Shown here: positions 19,926-32,386 of the stretch, one piece after another
Numbering within the stretch: position 1 is the first letter of the stretch
Layout: the number at the start of each line of letters is the position of its first letter
DNA from: Clostridium bovifaecis
Lineage (GTDB): Bacteria; Bacillota; Clostridia; Clostridiales; Clostridiaceae
NCBI GenBank assembly: GCA_009738435.1
Contig: CP046522.1
Coordinates: 1,829,249-1,893,248, forward strand
Direction of reading: 5' to 3'
Length of the DNA stretch: 64,000 nt
Translations under genes and position numbers: made by a program
The notes under the pieces: model-generated
What the model was told of the DNA's origin: nothing
The model's input: the letters and a program-made list of their open reading frames with translations, nothing else
Database searches by the model: none

Positions 19926-21083
19926 TTAAATATTATATTTACTATTTATAAACGACTTTACCTTATTTTCAGTAACTAAAATAACTTGTAAGTCTGAAAG
20001 CTTTTCATTTTTAAATTTATTCATACATTCCTCTATTAGGTCTATTATTTGCAGATAGCTTATCTTTCTATTCAAAAATAAATCTACAGCGGCCTCATTT
20101 GCTGAGTTTAAAATCGTAGGCATTATTCCACCAGCTTTTCCAGCTTCATAAGATAGTTTTAAGCCCTTAAAATTTGTTAAATCTGGTTCATCAAAAGTCA
20201 AATTTTTAATTCTATAAAAATCTAACCTATCTACAATACATTTTTCTCTATTAGGATAATTAAGAGCGTATTGAATAGGCAGTCTCATATCTGTGCTAGC
20301 TAATTGAGCTATTATGCTTCCATCTTTATATTCAACCATAGAGTGAATTATACTCTCAGGATGCACTAAAACTTTTATAGAATCGTAATCCACATTAAAT
20401 AGCCAATGAGCTTCTATAACCTCTAATCCTTTGTTCATTAATGTTGAGGAATCTATAGATATCTTTTTTCCCATATTCCACTTTGGGTGCTTAATTGCTT
20501 GCTCAGGCGTTATGTCTACTAATTCTTTTCTACTTTTCCCTCTAAATGGTCCACCAGAAGCTGTAAGTAAAATTTTATTCAAGGAATTTAAAGGATTTCC
20601 CTGGAGACATTGAAAAATTGCTGAATGTTCTGAATCTACTGGAAGTATATTGACACCATAGCTTTTAGCAGCACCTATTACCAACTCTCCGCCGGTAACC
20701 AGTGTTTCTTTATTAGCTAAGGCTATATCTTTGCCTGATTTTATAGCTTCTAGTGTGGGTACAAGTCCTATCATACCAACAATTGATGTGATCACCATAT
20801 CAACTTCATTTAATGTAGATATCTCTATTAATCCATCCATTCCCTCTAACACGATAATTTTAATATGATTATTCCTGCAATAATCTTTCACTTTATTAAA
20901 AGTATTTTTATCATTTATTGCAACATATTCAGGCTTAAATCCTTCTATTATTTCAATAGTTTTTTTAAAATTTTTATTTGAAGAAAAAGCTACTAACTTG
21001 AATTTATCATCTTGATTTTTTATTACATCTAGAGCTTGAGTGCCTACGGAACCAGTAGCTCCTAATATACTTATGTTTTTCAT
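19926..21083 (-). CDS. dxr: 1-deoxy-D-xylulose 5-phosphate reductoisomerase
   Basis: Second enzyme of the MEP pathway, NADPH-dependent. The N-terminal Rossmann motif is [14 protein letters not shown] (8-21); the catalytic region contains [26 protein letters not shown] and TASGGPFRG; the C-terminal helical domain ends [13 protein letters not shown]. Length 385 residues, normal. An AGGAG site precedes the ATG. Unusually, about 500 bases of non-coding DNA separate it from cdsA. Confidence 0.96.
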   Translation of the reverse strand: MKNISILGATGSVGTQALDVIKNQDDKFKLVAFSSNKNFKKTIEIIEGFKPEYVAINDKNTFNKVKDYCRNNHIKIIVLEGMDGLIEISTLNEVDMVITSIVGMIGLVPTLEAIKSGKDIALANKETLVTGGELVIGAAKSYGVNILPVDSEHSAIFQCLQGNPLNSLNKILLTASGGPFRGKSRKELVDITPEQAIKHPKWNMGKKISIDSSTLMNKGLEVIEAHWLFNVDYDSIKVLVHPESIIHSMVEYKDGSIIAQLASTDMRLPIQYALNYPNREKCIVDRLDFYRIKNLTFDEPDLTNFKGLKLSYEAGKAGGIMPTILNSANEAAVDLFLNRKISYLQIIDLIEECMNKFKNEKLSDLQVILVTENKVKSFINSKYNI

Positions 21084-21589
21084 ACATATAACTCCTATTC
21101 TAAATAGAAACTATTGTTTCCTTAATTGCTAATATATAAAGCCGGTCTACAATACCTATATACCATATAAAATCAAATATTCTACATAGCTGTGCTATAA
21201 ATACTGAATTATGTACATTTGTGATAGTTAATACTAAAGTTAATTCCACTTTAAAATTTTATAAATACTATTAAAAGTATTAATTATCTCGGAAATATTT
21301 TTTATAGTCTTAACTATAACACATTTATCTATTAAAATAAAGCAAACAGATATATTGCTTAAAAACCATGCAACTAGAGTATTTATGAATGATTATTATT
21401 AAATGATAAAGTTATCATTTCGTATTGAAAGTTTTTTATCTGTATAGAATAATATAAAAAACTTATCCTATTTATAATTGGAATAATGAAGAAATCATTT
21501 AATATCTTTGTTTAAAATTCTACTTTTACACAGCAATTCATGTGTAATATAATAATTTATTATATACCTTCTTGTACTCTTGTCACTAA
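21084..21589. other. 506-bp AT-rich gap between cdsA and dxr, no gene seen
   Basis: All six frames are dense in stop codons and I recognise no protein or RNA gene. Visible structures are an inverted repeat AAATGATAA-AG-TTATCATTT (21401-21420) and arms AAGTTTTTTAT/ATAAAAAACTT (21429-21439 and 21454-21464). It may carry a promoter for dxr, or be decayed sequence; cdsA and dxr usually abut. Confidence 0.6.
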
Positions 21590-22388
21590 CTACATCCCCA
21601 TTATAATTGATATATAATAATATACTACAACAGATGCAAAAAGTATGCTATCAAATCTGTCTAAAATCCCACCATGTCCTGGAATTAAATTACTATAATC
21701 TTTAACATTGACATGTCTCTTTATGGAAGATGCTGCTAAGTCACCGAACTGGCAAAAGACTCCAGAAAAAATTCCCACTAAAAAAAGTTGAAGATAGGCA
21801 AATTAATTCCTAGTCTATCAAGAAAAATACCATATAGACCGCAGGCAAGTGTACTTCCAAGCAATCCTCCTATAGAACCCTCAATTGTTTTCTTCGGACT
21901 AACTTTAGGACATAATTTATTTTTGCCCAAATATTTACCAACATAATATGCAGTTGTATCACACATCCATGACGATATAAAAACAATCCAAACTAAGTAT
22001 TTTCCATAATCTTTTTCACTAATAAGCACTATAAAGCTAAAAAATATAGACACATATAAAAAACCTAGTAGAGTAACAGCTACATCTACAAAATTATACT
22101 TTTCATTAACAACAGGTATACAGAGCATTATAAATATGGATACAATTATAATGAAAAATACCATACTGTAGTTTATTTTATTGTTAATTAAAAAATATAA
22201 TAGATTACGCATAAAACATAGGCAACCATACTTAATGGTCTAATATTACTCTTTTTTACTATGCTAAAAAACTCGTACATTCCGAATAAAGAAAGAATCA
22301 TAATGAGAAGTTTAAGATATATTCCTCCTAAAAACAATACTACAACTAAGGGAGATAAAATTAATGCACCTAGGTATCGTTTATCCAT
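21590..22388 (-). CDS. cdsA: Phosphatidate cytidylyltransferase CdsA, two frameshifts
   Basis: Makes CDP-diacylglycerol from phosphatidate and CTP, upstream of PgsA. The protein is split over three frames: MDKRYLGALILSPLVVVLFL..., then INNKINYSMVFF..., then MGIFSGVFCQFGDLAASSIK. The joins are a six-T run (coding strand) at 22190-22195 and a seven-T run at 21780-21786, each one base short. Joined, it has the many membrane helices of the family and the CTP-transferase signature region SPKKTIEGSIGG through QFGDLAASSIKR...KDYSNLIPGHGGILDR (interrupted by join 2). Essential enzyme, so error is likelier than loss. Confidence 0.9.
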
Positions 22389-22394
22389 ATTTAT

Positions 22395-23165
22395 TCACTC
22401 CTGTTTTAGTCCGCCAAAGCGTCTATCTCTATTTTGATAATCATATATAGCTTTTCTCAAATGATACTTTTTAAAGTCAGGCCATTTTATATCTGTATAC
22501 CAAAATTCCGAATAAGCGCATTGCCATAGTAAAAAATTGCTTAGACGCTGTTCACCTGCTGTTCTTATTATTATATCTGGGTCAGGCATGTCTTTAGTAT
22601 ATAAATAGTTAGATATTATGGTTTCATTTATACATTCTACTGTTAAATTATTATTCTTTATATCTCTTGCTATTTCTTTTACTGCATGTGTTAGTTCGTC
22701 TCTTCCACCATAATTAAGGGCAAGGTTTAATACTAATCCATTGTTGTTTTGTGTTTTATAGCATGCCTTTTCTAGTTCCTTTTGACAAATTGAAGGAAGC
22801 CTAGAGATATCTCCTATATATCTTACTACAACATTTTGCATATGCAATTCTTCAATTTCACTTTTTAGATATTCTATTAGAAGCTTCATAAGCGCAGTAA
22901 CTTCTTCTTTTGGCCTTTTCCAATTTTCCGTGGAAAATGCATATAGAGTGAGATATTTCACTTTTAAATTACCGCACTCTTTAACTATTTCTCTTATAGT
23001 TTCCACTCCAGCTTTATGTCCTAAAGTTCTGGGTAACCTTTTTTCCTTAGCCCATCTACCATTACCATCCATTATTATCGCAATATGTCTGGGAATACAA
23101 TCTAAATCAAGATTTATATTAAAGAAATCTTTTTCTTTATTTTTAAAATTAAAAAAACTTCTCAT
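22395..23165 (-). CDS. uppS: Isoprenyl transferase (undecaprenyl diphosphate synthase)
   Basis: cis-Prenyltransferase that builds the lipid carrier for peptidoglycan and teichoic acid synthesis. The catalytic aspartate lies in [16 protein letters not shown], and [28 protein letters not shown] and the C-terminal [20 protein letters not shown] are present. I placed the start at MRSFFNF (23165), with GGAG eight bases upstream, giving 256 residues. cdsA follows after six bases. Confidence 0.95.
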   Translation of the reverse strand: MRSFFNFKNKEKDFFNINLDLDCIPRHIAIIMDGNGRWAKEKRLPRTLGHKAGVETIREIVKECGNLKVKYLTLYAFSTENWKRPKEEVTALMKLLIEYLKSEIEELHMQNVVVRYIGDISRLPSICQKELEKACYKTQNNNGLVLNLALNYGGRDELTHAVKEIARDIKNNNLTVECINETIISNYLYTKDMPDPDIIIRTAGEQRLSNFLLWQCAYSEFWYTDIKWPDFKKYHLRKAIYDYQNRDRRFGGLKQE

Positions 23166-23193
23166 TTTAATTACTCCATTCAAGTTATTTATC

Positions 23194-23237
23194 AAAGTTT
23201 TAAAATACCTGCGAAAACGCAGGTATTTTAAAACTTT
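23194..23237. terminator. Strong hairpin between frr and uppS
   Basis: A perfect 20-base-pair stem (23194-23213 with 23218-23237) with an AAAA loop; core CCTGCG/CGCAGG. Downstream of frr on the minus strand. It should terminate most transcripts of rpsB-tsf-pyrH-frr before uppS. Confidence 0.85.
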
Positions 23238-23255
23238 TTAAATTTCATGCATAAT

Positions 23256-23813
23256 TTAAACAGCCATTATTTCTTTTTCTTTGATTACAACAATTTCATC
23301 AATTTTTTTGATATATTTATCAGTAGTTTTTTGAACAGAATCCTCAGCAGCTGTAGCTTCATCTTCTGGAATTTGATTCTCTTTCTTTAGATTCTTAATT
23401 TTATCATTAGCTTCTCTTCTTATAGATCTAATAGCAATTTTAGCATCTTCTCCAGTTTTCTTTACTTTTTTTACAATTTGCTTTCTCGTTTCTTCAGTAA
23501 GTTCTGGAATAATCAACCTAATAACTGACCCATCATTTGAAGGATTTAGTCCTAAATCTGATTGAAGTATAGCTTTTTCAATATTTTTAATAGAATTTTT
23601 GTCCCAAGGTTGAATTAATAATACTCTTGGTTCTGGAGCAGATACATTAGCTACTTGATTAATAGGTGTTTCTGATCCATAATATTCCACAACAATTCTA
23701 TCAAGCATAGAGGGATTAGCTTTTCCCGCCTTCATAGAAGCAAGATCCTTTTTTAGAACTGAAATAGTTTTATCCATCTTTTCTTGAGATTTATTTATTA
23801 TATCTTTTGTCAT
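23256..23813 (-). CDS. frr: Ribosome recycling factor
   Basis: Splits post-termination ribosomes together with EF-G. The 185-residue protein has the three-helix and small domain pattern, with KAGKANPSMLDRIVVEYYGS (31-50), VANVSAPEPRVLLIQPWDKN and IRSIRREANDKIK. It lies 17 bases after pyrH and closes the rpsB-tsf-pyrH-frr cluster at a strong hairpin. Confidence 0.97.
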   Translation of the reverse strand: MTKDIINKSQEKMDKTISVLKKDLASMKAGKANPSMLDRIVVEYYGSETPINQVANVSAPEPRVLLIQPWDKNSIKNIEKAILQSDLGLNPSNDGSVIRLIIPELTEETRKQIVKKVKKTGEDAKIAIRSIRREANDKIKNLKKENQIPEDEATAAEDSVQKTTDKYIKKIDEIVVIKEKEIMAV

Positions 23814-23830
23814 TATATTACCTCCTTTTA

Positions 23831-24541
23831 TTATTTTGATACTATAGTACCAATTTTTTCACCTAATACTACTCTTTTAATATTGTTTGGTTCATCAAGT
23901 CCGAAAACCACGATAGGTATATCATTATCCATACATAGAGAAGTTGCTGTAGAATCCATGACTTGTAATCCCTTTTCTAAAACTTCTATGTATGTAAGTT
24001 TATCAAATTTTTTTGCGTCATTAAATTTGTTAGGATCCTTGTCATATACTCCATCTACCTTCTTCGCAAGTAAGATAGCATCTGCCTCAATTTCAGCTGC
24101 TCTTAATGCAGCTGTAGTATCTGTAGAAAAATAAGGATTTCCTGTTCCAGCTGCAAATATTACTACTCGTTTCTTCTCTAAATGTCTCATAGCTCTTCTT
24201 CTTATAAAAGGTTCGGCAACTTCATGCATTTCAATAGCTGTTTGAACTCTTGTGTTAACACCAATATTTTCAAGAGAATCTTGCAATGCAAGGGCATTTA
24301 TACATGTTGCTAACATCCCCATGTAGTCTGCAGTTGTCCTATCCATTTCTTCGCCATTTCTACCTCGCCAGATGTTGCCCCCACCTACTACAGCACCAAC
24401 TTCTATACCCATATCTACTATTTCTTTTATTTCTTCAGCAATTCTTTTTGTTACATTAAAGTCAATTCCAAAACCCTTTTCTCCACTTAATGCTTCCCCT
24501 GAAAGCTTAAGCATTATTCTTTGATATTTAGATGAGCTCAT
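23831..24541 (-). CDS. pyrH: Uridylate kinase
   Basis: Phosphorylates UMP to UDP in pyrimidine nucleotide synthesis. Amino-acid-kinase fold motifs are [20 protein letters not shown] at the start, [11 protein letters not shown] near 57-67, and [13 protein letters not shown] place the start at MSSSKYQR (24541), 12 bases after GGAGG; an in-frame TTG nine codons earlier overlaps that site. Full length, 236 residues. Confidence 0.96.
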   Translation of the reverse strand: MSSSKYQRIMLKLSGEALSGEKGFGIDFNVTKRIAEEIKEIVDMGIEVGAVVGGGNIWRGRNGEEMDRTTADYMGMLATCINALALQDSLENIGVNTRVQTAIEMHEVAEPFIRRRAMRHLEKKRVVIFAAGTGNPYFSTDTTAALRAAEIEADAILLAKKVDGVYDKDPNKFNDAKKFDKLTYIEVLEKGLQVMDSTATSLCMDNDIPIVVFGLDEPNNIKRVVLGEKIGTIVSK

Positions 24542-24614
24542 AATATTATTATACCTCCAACCTTCCAAAAATTACAGTTTTTTATGTTATTGTATTCATT
24601 ATAGCTCTAAAAAA

Positions 24615-24635
24615 AGAGAACACTATGTGTTCTCT
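24615..24635 (-). terminator. Terminator between tsf and pyrH
   Basis: AGAGAACAC-TAT-GTGTTCTCT, a nine-base perfect stem, followed on the minus strand by a run of T residues. It follows tsf and separates it from pyrH. Confidence 0.85.
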
Positions 24636-24652
24636 TTATTAACTTTTATTCA

Positions 24653-25573
24653 TTATTGTTTGCCAATTTGTCTTTGTACTTCTTCTGCGAAGTTTTCTTC
24701 CTTCTTTTCTATACCTTCTCCTCTTTCGTATCTAACGAATGAGTCTATTGATATAGTTGATCCTAATTGTTTAGATCTTTCTTCAAGTAATTTCTTTATA
24801 GTATAGTCTGAGTTTTTAACCCACACTTGATCAACTAAGCATACTTCTTTAAGGTACTTTTGTACTCTACCTTCAACCATTTTGTCAACTATCTTTTCAG
24901 GTTTTCCTTCATTTAACGCTTGAACTCTATATATTTCTCTTTCTTTGTCAAGCACTTCATGGTCAACGCTATTTTCATCTAAGAATAATGGATTAGCTGC
25001 TGCAACTTGCATAGCTAAATCTCTTGCAAGTTCAAGTAAAGAAGCATCTTCTTTTTCACAGTTAAGTTTTACTAATACAGCTATTCTTCCATCACCATGT
25101 ATATAGCCATTAATCACTCCATTTTCTACTGTTAACTTCTCAAATCTTCTTATGTTCATATTTTCGCCAATTTTAGCAATTAAAGCAGTTAATGCTTCCC
25201 TAACTGTCATATTTGAATCGTTTATAAAACTTGATTCAAGTAATTCTTCTACAGTAGTAACATTTGAAGAAGCTATTTGTTTTGCAACTGAGTTTGTAAA
25301 GCTGATAAATTCTTCATTAACCGCAACAAAGTCTGTTTCGCAATTAACTTCTAAGATAACAGCAGTCTTGTTATCATCAGTTGCATAAGTTGCAACTAAC
25401 CCTTCAGCAGCTACTCTACCTGCCTTTTTTGCTGCTGCAGATAATCCTTTTTCTCTTAAGAACTCTATGGCTTTTTCCATATCACCATTAGTTTCTGTTA
25501 AAGCTTTTTTACAGTCCATCATTCCTGCGCCAGTTCTTTCTCTTAATTCCTTAACCATTCCTGCAGTAATCAT
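24653..25573 (-). CDS. tsf: Translation elongation factor Ts
   Basis: Nucleotide exchange factor for EF-Tu. The UBA domain reads [20 protein letters not shown] (7-26), followed by the dimerisation core with [17 protein letters not shown] near 76-92. At 306 residues it is the standard length. The start MITAGMV at 25573 has GGAG eight bases upstream. It follows rpsB, the universal pairing. Confidence 0.97.
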   Translation of the reverse strand: MITAGMVKELRERTGAGMMDCKKALTETNGDMEKAIEFLREKGLSAAAKKAGRVAAEGLVATYATDDNKTAVILEVNCETDFVAVNEEFISFTNSVAKQIASSNVTTVEELLESSFINDSNMTVREALTALIAKIGENMNIRRFEKLTVENGVINGYIHGDGRIAVLVKLNCEKEDASLLELARDLAMQVAAANPLFLDENSVDHEVLDKEREIYRVQALNEGKPEKIVDKMVEGRVQKYLKEVCLVDQVWVKNSDYTIKKLLEERSKQLGSTISIDSFVRYERGEGIEKKEENFAEEVQRQIGKQ

Positions 25574-25603
25574 GTATATCACTCCTAACAAGTTAAATTT
25601 TAA

Positions 25604-26305
25604 TTATTCAGCTAATTGTTCACCTTGTTTTCCTTCAATTATAGCATCTGCTAATTTAGCAGTTATTAATCTTACAGCTCTTATAGCATCATCGTTTCCT
25701 GGTATTACATAATCAACTTCATCTGGATCACAGTTTGTATCAACTATTGCTACTACTGGAATTCCAAGAGTTTTAGCTTCAGCTATAGCATTCTTTTCTT
25801 TTCTTGGATCAACTACAAACATAGCACCGATATTGTTTGAATCCATGTTTTTAATTCCACCAAGGTTTCTTTCTAACTTTTCTTTTTCATTTCTTAACTT
25901 TATAACTTCTTTTTTAGGAAGAACTTCAAATGTTCCGTCTTGTTCCATTCTTTCTAGTTCTTCTAATTTATTTATTCTTGTCTTAATAGTATTAAAGTTT
26001 GTAAGCATTCCGCCTAACCATCTGCTGTTAACAAAATACATTCCAGCTCTTATGCTTTCATCTTGTATAGCTTCTTGAGCTTGTTTTTTAGTTCCTACAA
26101 AAAGAACTTCTTTTCCATCTGCAACAACATTCTTGATGAAGTCATAAGCTTCTTCAACCTTTTTTACAGTTTTTTGTAGGTCGATGATATAGATACCATT
26201 TCTTTCTGTAAATATGTATGGAGCCATCTTAGGATTCCATCTTCTTGTTTGATGTCCAAAGTGAACACCTGCTTCTAATAATTGTTTCATTGAAATTACT
26301 GCCAT
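25604..26305 (-). CDS. rpsB: 30S ribosomal protein S2
   Basis: Small-subunit protein at the head-body junction. Conserved stretches are [20 protein letters not shown] (6-25), [45 protein letters not shown] and FVVDPRKE...[13 protein letters not shown]. 233 residues, full length. AGGAGG precedes the ATG, and a strong promoter lies about 105 bases upstream. Confidence 0.98.
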   Translation of the reverse strand: MAVISMKQLLEAGVHFGHQTRRWNPKMAPYIFTERNGIYIIDLQKTVKKVEEAYDFIKNVVADGKEVLFVGTKKQAQEAIQDESIRAGMYFVNSRWLGGMLTNFNTIKTRINKLEELERMEQDGTFEVLPKKEVIKLRNEKEKLERNLGGIKNMDSNNIGAMFVVDPRKEKNAIAEAKTLGIPVVAIVDTNCDPDEVDYVIPGNDDAIRAVRLITAKLADAIIEGKQGEQLAE

Positions 26306-26410
26306 TAATATTACCTCCTATTGGTTTTTACCTCCATTACTCTCTTATAGAAAACCTCTGGAAAGGCACCATTCTATAAACTAAGCAATGTGTGTTTTTC
26401 ATCCTTATGT

Positions 26411-26439
26411 AGTATATCACATGAAATAATAGGGTTCAA
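26411..26439 (-). promoter_or_regulatory. rpsB-tsf promoter, with about 100-base leader
   Basis: Minus-strand -35 TTGAAC (26434-26439), 17-base spacer, -10 TATACT (26411-26416). The leader to the rpsB ATG is about 100 bases and could hold an S2 autoregulatory structure; I see no certain fold. Confidence 0.8.
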
Positions 26440-26488
26440 CAAAAATTATAAAAAAGTTTAATTTTTGTTATATTAGTATAATATAAAT

Positions 26489-26516
26489 AAAGAATAGAGT
26501 ATTTTCTCCATTCTTT
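26489..26516 (-). terminator. Terminator downstream of codY
   Basis: Arms AAAGAATAGAG and CTCCATTCTTT pair with one mismatch around a six-base loop, followed on the minus strand by ATTTATATT. It lies 15 bases after the codY stop. Confidence 0.7.
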
Positions 26517-26531
26517 ATCTTATATAGTTTA

Positions 26532-27311
26532 CTATCTTATCTTTTTTAATTCATCTAGCAACTTATCATTTAATATTTTAATATGAGTACCTTTCATTCC
26601 CAACGACCTTGATTCAATTACTCCTGCACTTTCAAATTTTCTTAGGGCATTTACTATTACTGATCTAGTGATACCAACCTTATCAGCTATTTTAGATGCT
26701 ACTAATAATCCCTCATTACCATCTAATTCATTGAATACATGTTCAACAGCTTCAAGCTCTGAGTAAGATAAAGTTCCTATAGCAAGTTGTACAACTGCCT
26801 TTTTTCTTGCCTCTTCTTCAACTTCATCACTTTTTGATCTTAAGATTTCTAGTCCAACTATGGTTGAACTATATTCGGCTAATACTAAATCTTCGTCAGT
26901 AAATTCCCCTTCAAATCTTGTAAGAAATAAAGTTCCCAATCGTTCTCTATTTCCAGCAATAGGCACGATTGTAGAGAGTTTACCTTCCATTTCTGCTGGC
27001 TTTGTTTCATCGAATGAGGATTTTCCTTCATTTTCTACATTTGCTATAGTTTCATGAATACTTAACAACTTAGAATTAAAGTTCTCAGGAAACTTTTTCT
27101 CATTTAATACTTTTTCTTTGACGCTTTCACACTCTACATCATTAAAAAATTCGTAACCTAGTATTTTTCCCTTCCTACTTATTATATAAACATTGCATTC
27201 TAGAACTTCGCTAAGTGAAGCACATATATCATCGAATACAACTGGTTCAGCTCCTGTTTTTTGCAGTATTTTATTCAGTCTTCGTATTTTATTTAATAAT
27301 TCTGAAGCCAT
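26532..27311 (-). CDS. codY: Global transcriptional regulator CodY
   Basis: GTP- and branched-chain-amino-acid-sensing repressor of stationary-phase, virulence and sporulation genes. An N-terminal GAF domain (to about residue 155) joins a C-terminal winged helix with [20 protein letters not shown] (205-224) followed by the near-invariant [20 protein letters not shown]. 259 residues, standard. AAGGAGAGG precedes the ATG. It is a single gene with its own promoter and terminator. Confidence 0.97.
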   Translation of the reverse strand: MASELLNKIRRLNKILQKTGAEPVVFDDICASLSEVLECNVYIISRKGKILGYEFFNDVECESVKEKVLNEKKFPENFNSKLLSIHETIANVENEGKSSFDETKPAEMEGKLSTIVPIAGNRERLGTLFLTRFEGEFTDEDLVLAEYSSTIVGLEILRSKSDEVEEEARKKAVVQLAIGTLSYSELEAVEHVFNELDGNEGLLVASKIADKVGITRSVIVNALRKFESAGVIESRSLGMKGTHIKILNDKLLDELKKIR

Positions 27312-27412
27312 TTGTACCTCTCCTTTTTTGATACGTTTTTAAAATTCTTAATTATAAGAATTTAATTTTTATTATTTTTTAAATATTTTGAATTATTCCA
27401 ACTACTTAAAAT

Positions 27413-27441
27413 ATAATATCATAGTGTTAAGTACATTTCAA
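27413..27441 (-). promoter_or_regulatory. codY promoter
   Basis: Minus-strand -35 TTGAAA (27436-27441), 17-base spacer, -10 TATTAT (27413-27418), about 100 bases upstream of the codY start. The surrounding 230 bases between topA and codY hold nothing else I recognise. Confidence 0.75.
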
Positions 27442-27541
27442 CATTATCTTTGTTAAATTCGACATAAGTTTTATTTTTTTTATATTTATAAGAGACCTAT
27501 TAAAATATTTATTGAATTTAGTATATTACAATCTTAGTATT

Positions 27542-29617
27542 TTATTCCTTTATTTTAAGTTTGCATTCCTTATTTGAGCATTCAATATAGTCTCCTTTGG
27601 ATTTGCTTTGTTTTTTAGTCATGAAGCTTCCACATGTTGGACATTTCTTATCAACTGGTTCAGTCCAACTCACAAACTTACAATTAGGATAGTTGCTACA
27701 TCCATAAAACTTCTTACCTTTCTTACTTTTCCTCAATACAATTTTGCTGCTACATAAAGGACAACTTACATCTAATTCCTCTACTATTGGTTTTGTGTTT
27801 TTACACTCCGGATATCCAGGACAGGCTAAAAAGTCCCCAAACCTGCCATGCTTTATTACCATGTTTTTACCACACTTGTCACACTTAATATCAGTAACCT
27901 TGTCTTCTATTGTAATTTTAGCTATCTCTTTTTCTGCTATCTCTATACACTCACTTAATGGAATATAAAATTTATCAACTACTTGTTTCCAATTTTCTTT
28001 TCCTTCCTCTATACTATCCAGCTTGTTTTCCATTTCGGCTGTAAATTCAGCATCTACTATTTGTTTAAAATACTCACTAACAATATTATTTACAATAAAG
28101 CCTAACTCTGTAGGCACTAAAGTCTTTTTCTCTCTTTCAACATATTTTCTTTCTATTAAAGTTGAAACAATAGGGGCATACGTGCTCGGTCTTCCTATTC
28201 CATTTTCCTCTAAGGTTTTTACTAGAGTTGCTTCGGAAAATCTTGCTGGTGGTTGTGTAAAATGTTGCTTACCTTCAACATTATTTTTTATAAGTACTTC
28301 CTCTTCTTTTAATTCTGGTAACTTTATGTTTTCCTCTTCTTCATCGCCTTCATACTTATAAACTTTAATAAACCCATCAAACTTTATATTTGAACCACTA
28401 GCTTTTAAAATGTATGGTCCATTTTCAATGCCGACTGACATAGTATTCATAATACAATCTGCCATTTGACTCGCTATGAATCTTTTCCAAATAAGACTAT
28501 ATACTTTATACTGTTCTGGTTTTAAGCTATCTTTAACTTTTTCAGGATCTAGTTCTATGTAAGTTGGTCTAATAGCCTCATGAGCATCCTGTATATTTTT
28601 TTTACCTTTATAATTTCTAGTAGCTTTAGGAGTATATTTCTCACCAAAACTGCTTATAATATATTCTTTTGCACTTTTTTGTGCTTCTTCAGATATACGA
28701 ACAGAATCTGTTCTCATATATGTTATTAATCCTATTGTTCCAATACCTTTAACATCTATGCCTTCATATAACTGCTGTGCCACAGACATAGATTTTTTGG
28801 TTGAAAAATTTAATTTTTTATAGGAATCTTGCTGGAAAGTACTCGTTGTAAAAGGCGGCAAAGGTTTTCTATTTTTTAATGATTTTTTTATATCTTTTAC
28901 GATGTATTTACCTTTATTAAGTTCTTTTATAATCTCCTTACTTTCACCTTTGTTATTTATCTCTAACTTTTTATTATCCTTAGAATGCAATTTAACAGTA
29001 AATGATTTTTCACAATGTTCACTTTGAAGCTCGCATTCAATAGTCCAATATTCTTTAGGCTGAAATTTACTAATTTCAGCCTCCCTATCACATATCATCC
29101 TTAAAGCTACAGATTGTACTCTTCCAGCACTTAAACCCCATTTAACCTTTCTCCAAAGTATTGGGCTTATTTGGTATCCTACTAAACGATCTAAAACTCT
29201 TCTGGCCTGTTGTGCATCCACTAAATTTAAGTTAATTTGTCGTGGCTTTTTTATAGCAGCTTTTATGGCATTTTTAGTTATTTCATTAAACTCAATTCTA
29301 CACTTTTCACTTTCGCTTATTTTTAAAGCTTCAGCAAGATGCCATGAAATAGCTTCACCCTCTCTGTCAGGGTCTGTTGCAAGAAAAACCTTTTCGCTTT
29401 TTTTAGCTTCTTTTTTTAAGGTGTTTAATAATTCACCTTTACCTCTTATTGTTATATATTTAGGGTTATAATTATCCTCTATATCTACACCTAATTGACT
29501 CTTAGGCAGATCCCTAATATGTCCCATGGAAGCTTTGACAACATAGTTTTTTCCTAAATATTTCCCTATTGTCTTAGCTTTTGCTGGAGATTCTACTATA
29601 ACTAGTTTCTGACCCAT
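27542..29617 (-). CDS. topA: DNA topoisomerase I
   Basis: Type IA topoisomerase that relaxes negative supercoils. The TOPRIM domain begins VIVESPAKAKTIGKYLG and includes ATDPDREGEAISWHLAE; the active-site tyrosine is in GLITYMRTDSVRIS near residue 296. The C-terminus carries three zinc-ribbon repeats (CDKC...CPGYPEC, CPLC...CSNYPNC, CPTC...CSNKEC), all with four cysteines. 691 residues. dprA lies upstream, as in other Firmicutes. Confidence 0.97.
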   Translation of the reverse strand: MGQKLVIVESPAKAKTIGKYLGKNYVVKASMGHIRDLPKSQLGVDIEDNYNPKYITIRGKGELLNTLKKEAKKSEKVFLATDPDREGEAISWHLAEALKISESEKCRIEFNEITKNAIKAAIKKPRQINLNLVDAQQARRVLDRLVGYQISPILWRKVKWGLSAGRVQSVALRMICDREAEISKFQPKEYWTIECELQSEHCEKSFTVKLHSKDNKKLEINNKGESKEIIKELNKGKYIVKDIKKSLKNRKPLPPFTTSTFQQDSYKKLNFSTKKSMSVAQQLYEGIDVKGIGTIGLITYMRTDSVRISEEAQKSAKEYIISSFGEKYTPKATRNYKGKKNIQDAHEAIRPTYIELDPEKVKDSLKPEQYKVYSLIWKRFIASQMADCIMNTMSVGIENGPYILKASGSNIKFDGFIKVYKYEGDEEEENIKLPELKEEEVLIKNNVEGKQHFTQPPARFSEATLVKTLEENGIGRPSTYAPIVSTLIERKYVEREKKTLVPTELGFIVNNIVSEYFKQIVDAEFTAEMENKLDSIEEGKENWKQVVDKFYIPLSECIEIAEKEIAKITIEDKVTDIKCDKCGKNMVIKHGRFGDFLACPGYPECKNTKPIVEELDVSCPLCSSKIVLRKSKKGKKFYGCSNYPNCKFVSWTEPVDKKCPTCGSFMTKKQSKSKGDYIECSNKECKLKIKE

Positions 29618-29687
29618 ACTATCCCCTCCGTTAATTCAGGTTCTTTACAAGACGTGATTTAAAATGTTTTACATTAATATATTAGCT

Positions 29688-30767
<1,080 letters not shown>

Positions 30768-30786
30768 ATTTTTTCTCCTCAATAGA

Positions 30787-32305
30787 TTATATTACATTTT
30801 CATCTATAAATTTTCTATATTGTAAAGCTTCTATTATATCTTCCTGACTGACATTATTTTTGGTTTTTAGATCGGCTATAGTTCTTGATACTTTCAGTAT
30901 TCTACTATAACCTCTAGTACTTATATTGAATTTTGCATAAATTTTTTCTATTACTGAGTTAGCCTTAGAGTCAAGATTGCAATACTTTTTCAATAATCTC
31001 TCATTCATTTGAGCGTTACAGTAAATCCCTTCATTATTAAATCTTCTTTTTTGGATTTTACTCGCTATTTCAATTCTTTCTCGAATAGCTTGAGAAGTTT
31101 CACTAATTTTGTCTCCTCTTAGATTTTCATAAGGAACAGGGTTAACACCAATAAATAAATCTATCCTATCCAACAACGGTTTAGATAATTTATTTATATA
31201 CCTTTTTCTCTCATATTCGCTGCAAGTACAATCTTTTGCATTACTACCGTGAAATCCACACGGACATGGATTCATAGCACCGACCAGCATAAAATTAGCA
31301 GGATATTTAACATTTCCACTAGCTCTTGATATTCTAATAAATTTATCCTCTAATGGTTGCCGTAAAACTTCTAATGTTTTCTTATTAAATTCTAATATTT
31401 CATCCAAAAATAAGACTCCATTATGAGCTAAGGAAATTTCTCCTGGAATAAGATTATTTCCCCCTCCAACTAATGAAATTTGCGAAGAAGTATGGTGAGG
31501 ACTTCTAAAGGGTCTATCTTTTATAAGTCCTCCTAATTTATCTAAATTATTAGATATACTATATTTTTGTTACTTCTAGCGCTTCTTTATAACTCAATTT
31601 AGGAAGTATTGTAGGTATTCTCTTAGCTATCATAGTTTTGCCGCATCCTGGAGGTCCAAACATTACAATATTATGTCCTCCAGCCGCAGCTACTTCAATA
31701 GCTCGTTTACAGCTTTCTTGGCCTAAAACATCACTAAAGTCATAACTATTCTTGGTAGCTGTAACGTGACTTTGTTGTTTATAAGGCATCAAATCTTGAT
31801 ATTTTAGAAACTCTGTAACCTGCTTTAAATTCTCAAATGGATACACTTGGGCACCTTTAACAATTGCACATTCCTCAGCATTTTCTAGAGGAACGATATA
31901 TTTTGAAATATCGTTATTTATACCATCAATAACGATAGGAAGTGCTCCTTTTATTCTTTTTAATTCACCTAGAAGAGAAAGCTCCCCTATAAACAAAAAA
32001 TTTTCCATCGCATCAACATATATTTGATTAGTTGCTATTAATATAGCTAGGGCTATAGGTAAATCTAATAAAGCTCCCTCCTTTTTCAAGTCTGCAGGTG
32101 CTAAATTAACTGTTATTCTTTTCATTGGAAAATCAAACCCAGAATTCATTATTGCAGATCTTACTCTTTCTTTAGATTCCTTTACAGATGTATCTGCTAA
32201 ACCCACTATATTAAATGAAGGAAGTCCATTTAATATATCTATTTCCACATTAATTATGATCCCATTAACCCCTGTAAAAGTAGCTGAATTTATTTTAATC
32301 GCCAT
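30787..32305 (-). CDS. comM: Mg chelatase-like AAA+ ATPase ComM/YifB, one frameshift
   Basis: ComM-type AAA+ helicase implicated in branch migration during transformation. The N-terminal Lon-like domain begins NSATFTGVNGIIINVEID; Walker A is FGPPGCGKTM. The first frame stops after EALEVTKI at 31559, and a second frame carries SISNNLDKLGGLIKDRPFR, Walker B VLFLDEILEF and the C-terminal zinc-like CPCGFHG region. About two bases are missing in a TA repeat around 31559-31565. Joined, it is about 506 residues, the family norm. Confidence 0.87.
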
Positions 32306-32386
32306 ATAATCACCTCTTCTCAGATTATTGACATATTTTACATTTATATAATTAGTAATAAAATTTTTTATTGGTTTACATTTTAA

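Noticed and set aside
21401..21464. Terminator pair downstream of cdsA
   Set aside because: Arms are almost pure A/T with weak stems and no clear U tract; too uncertain to call.
27312..27541. CodY autoregulatory box near the codY promoter
   Set aside because: No good match to the AATTTTCWGAAAATT consensus by eye.
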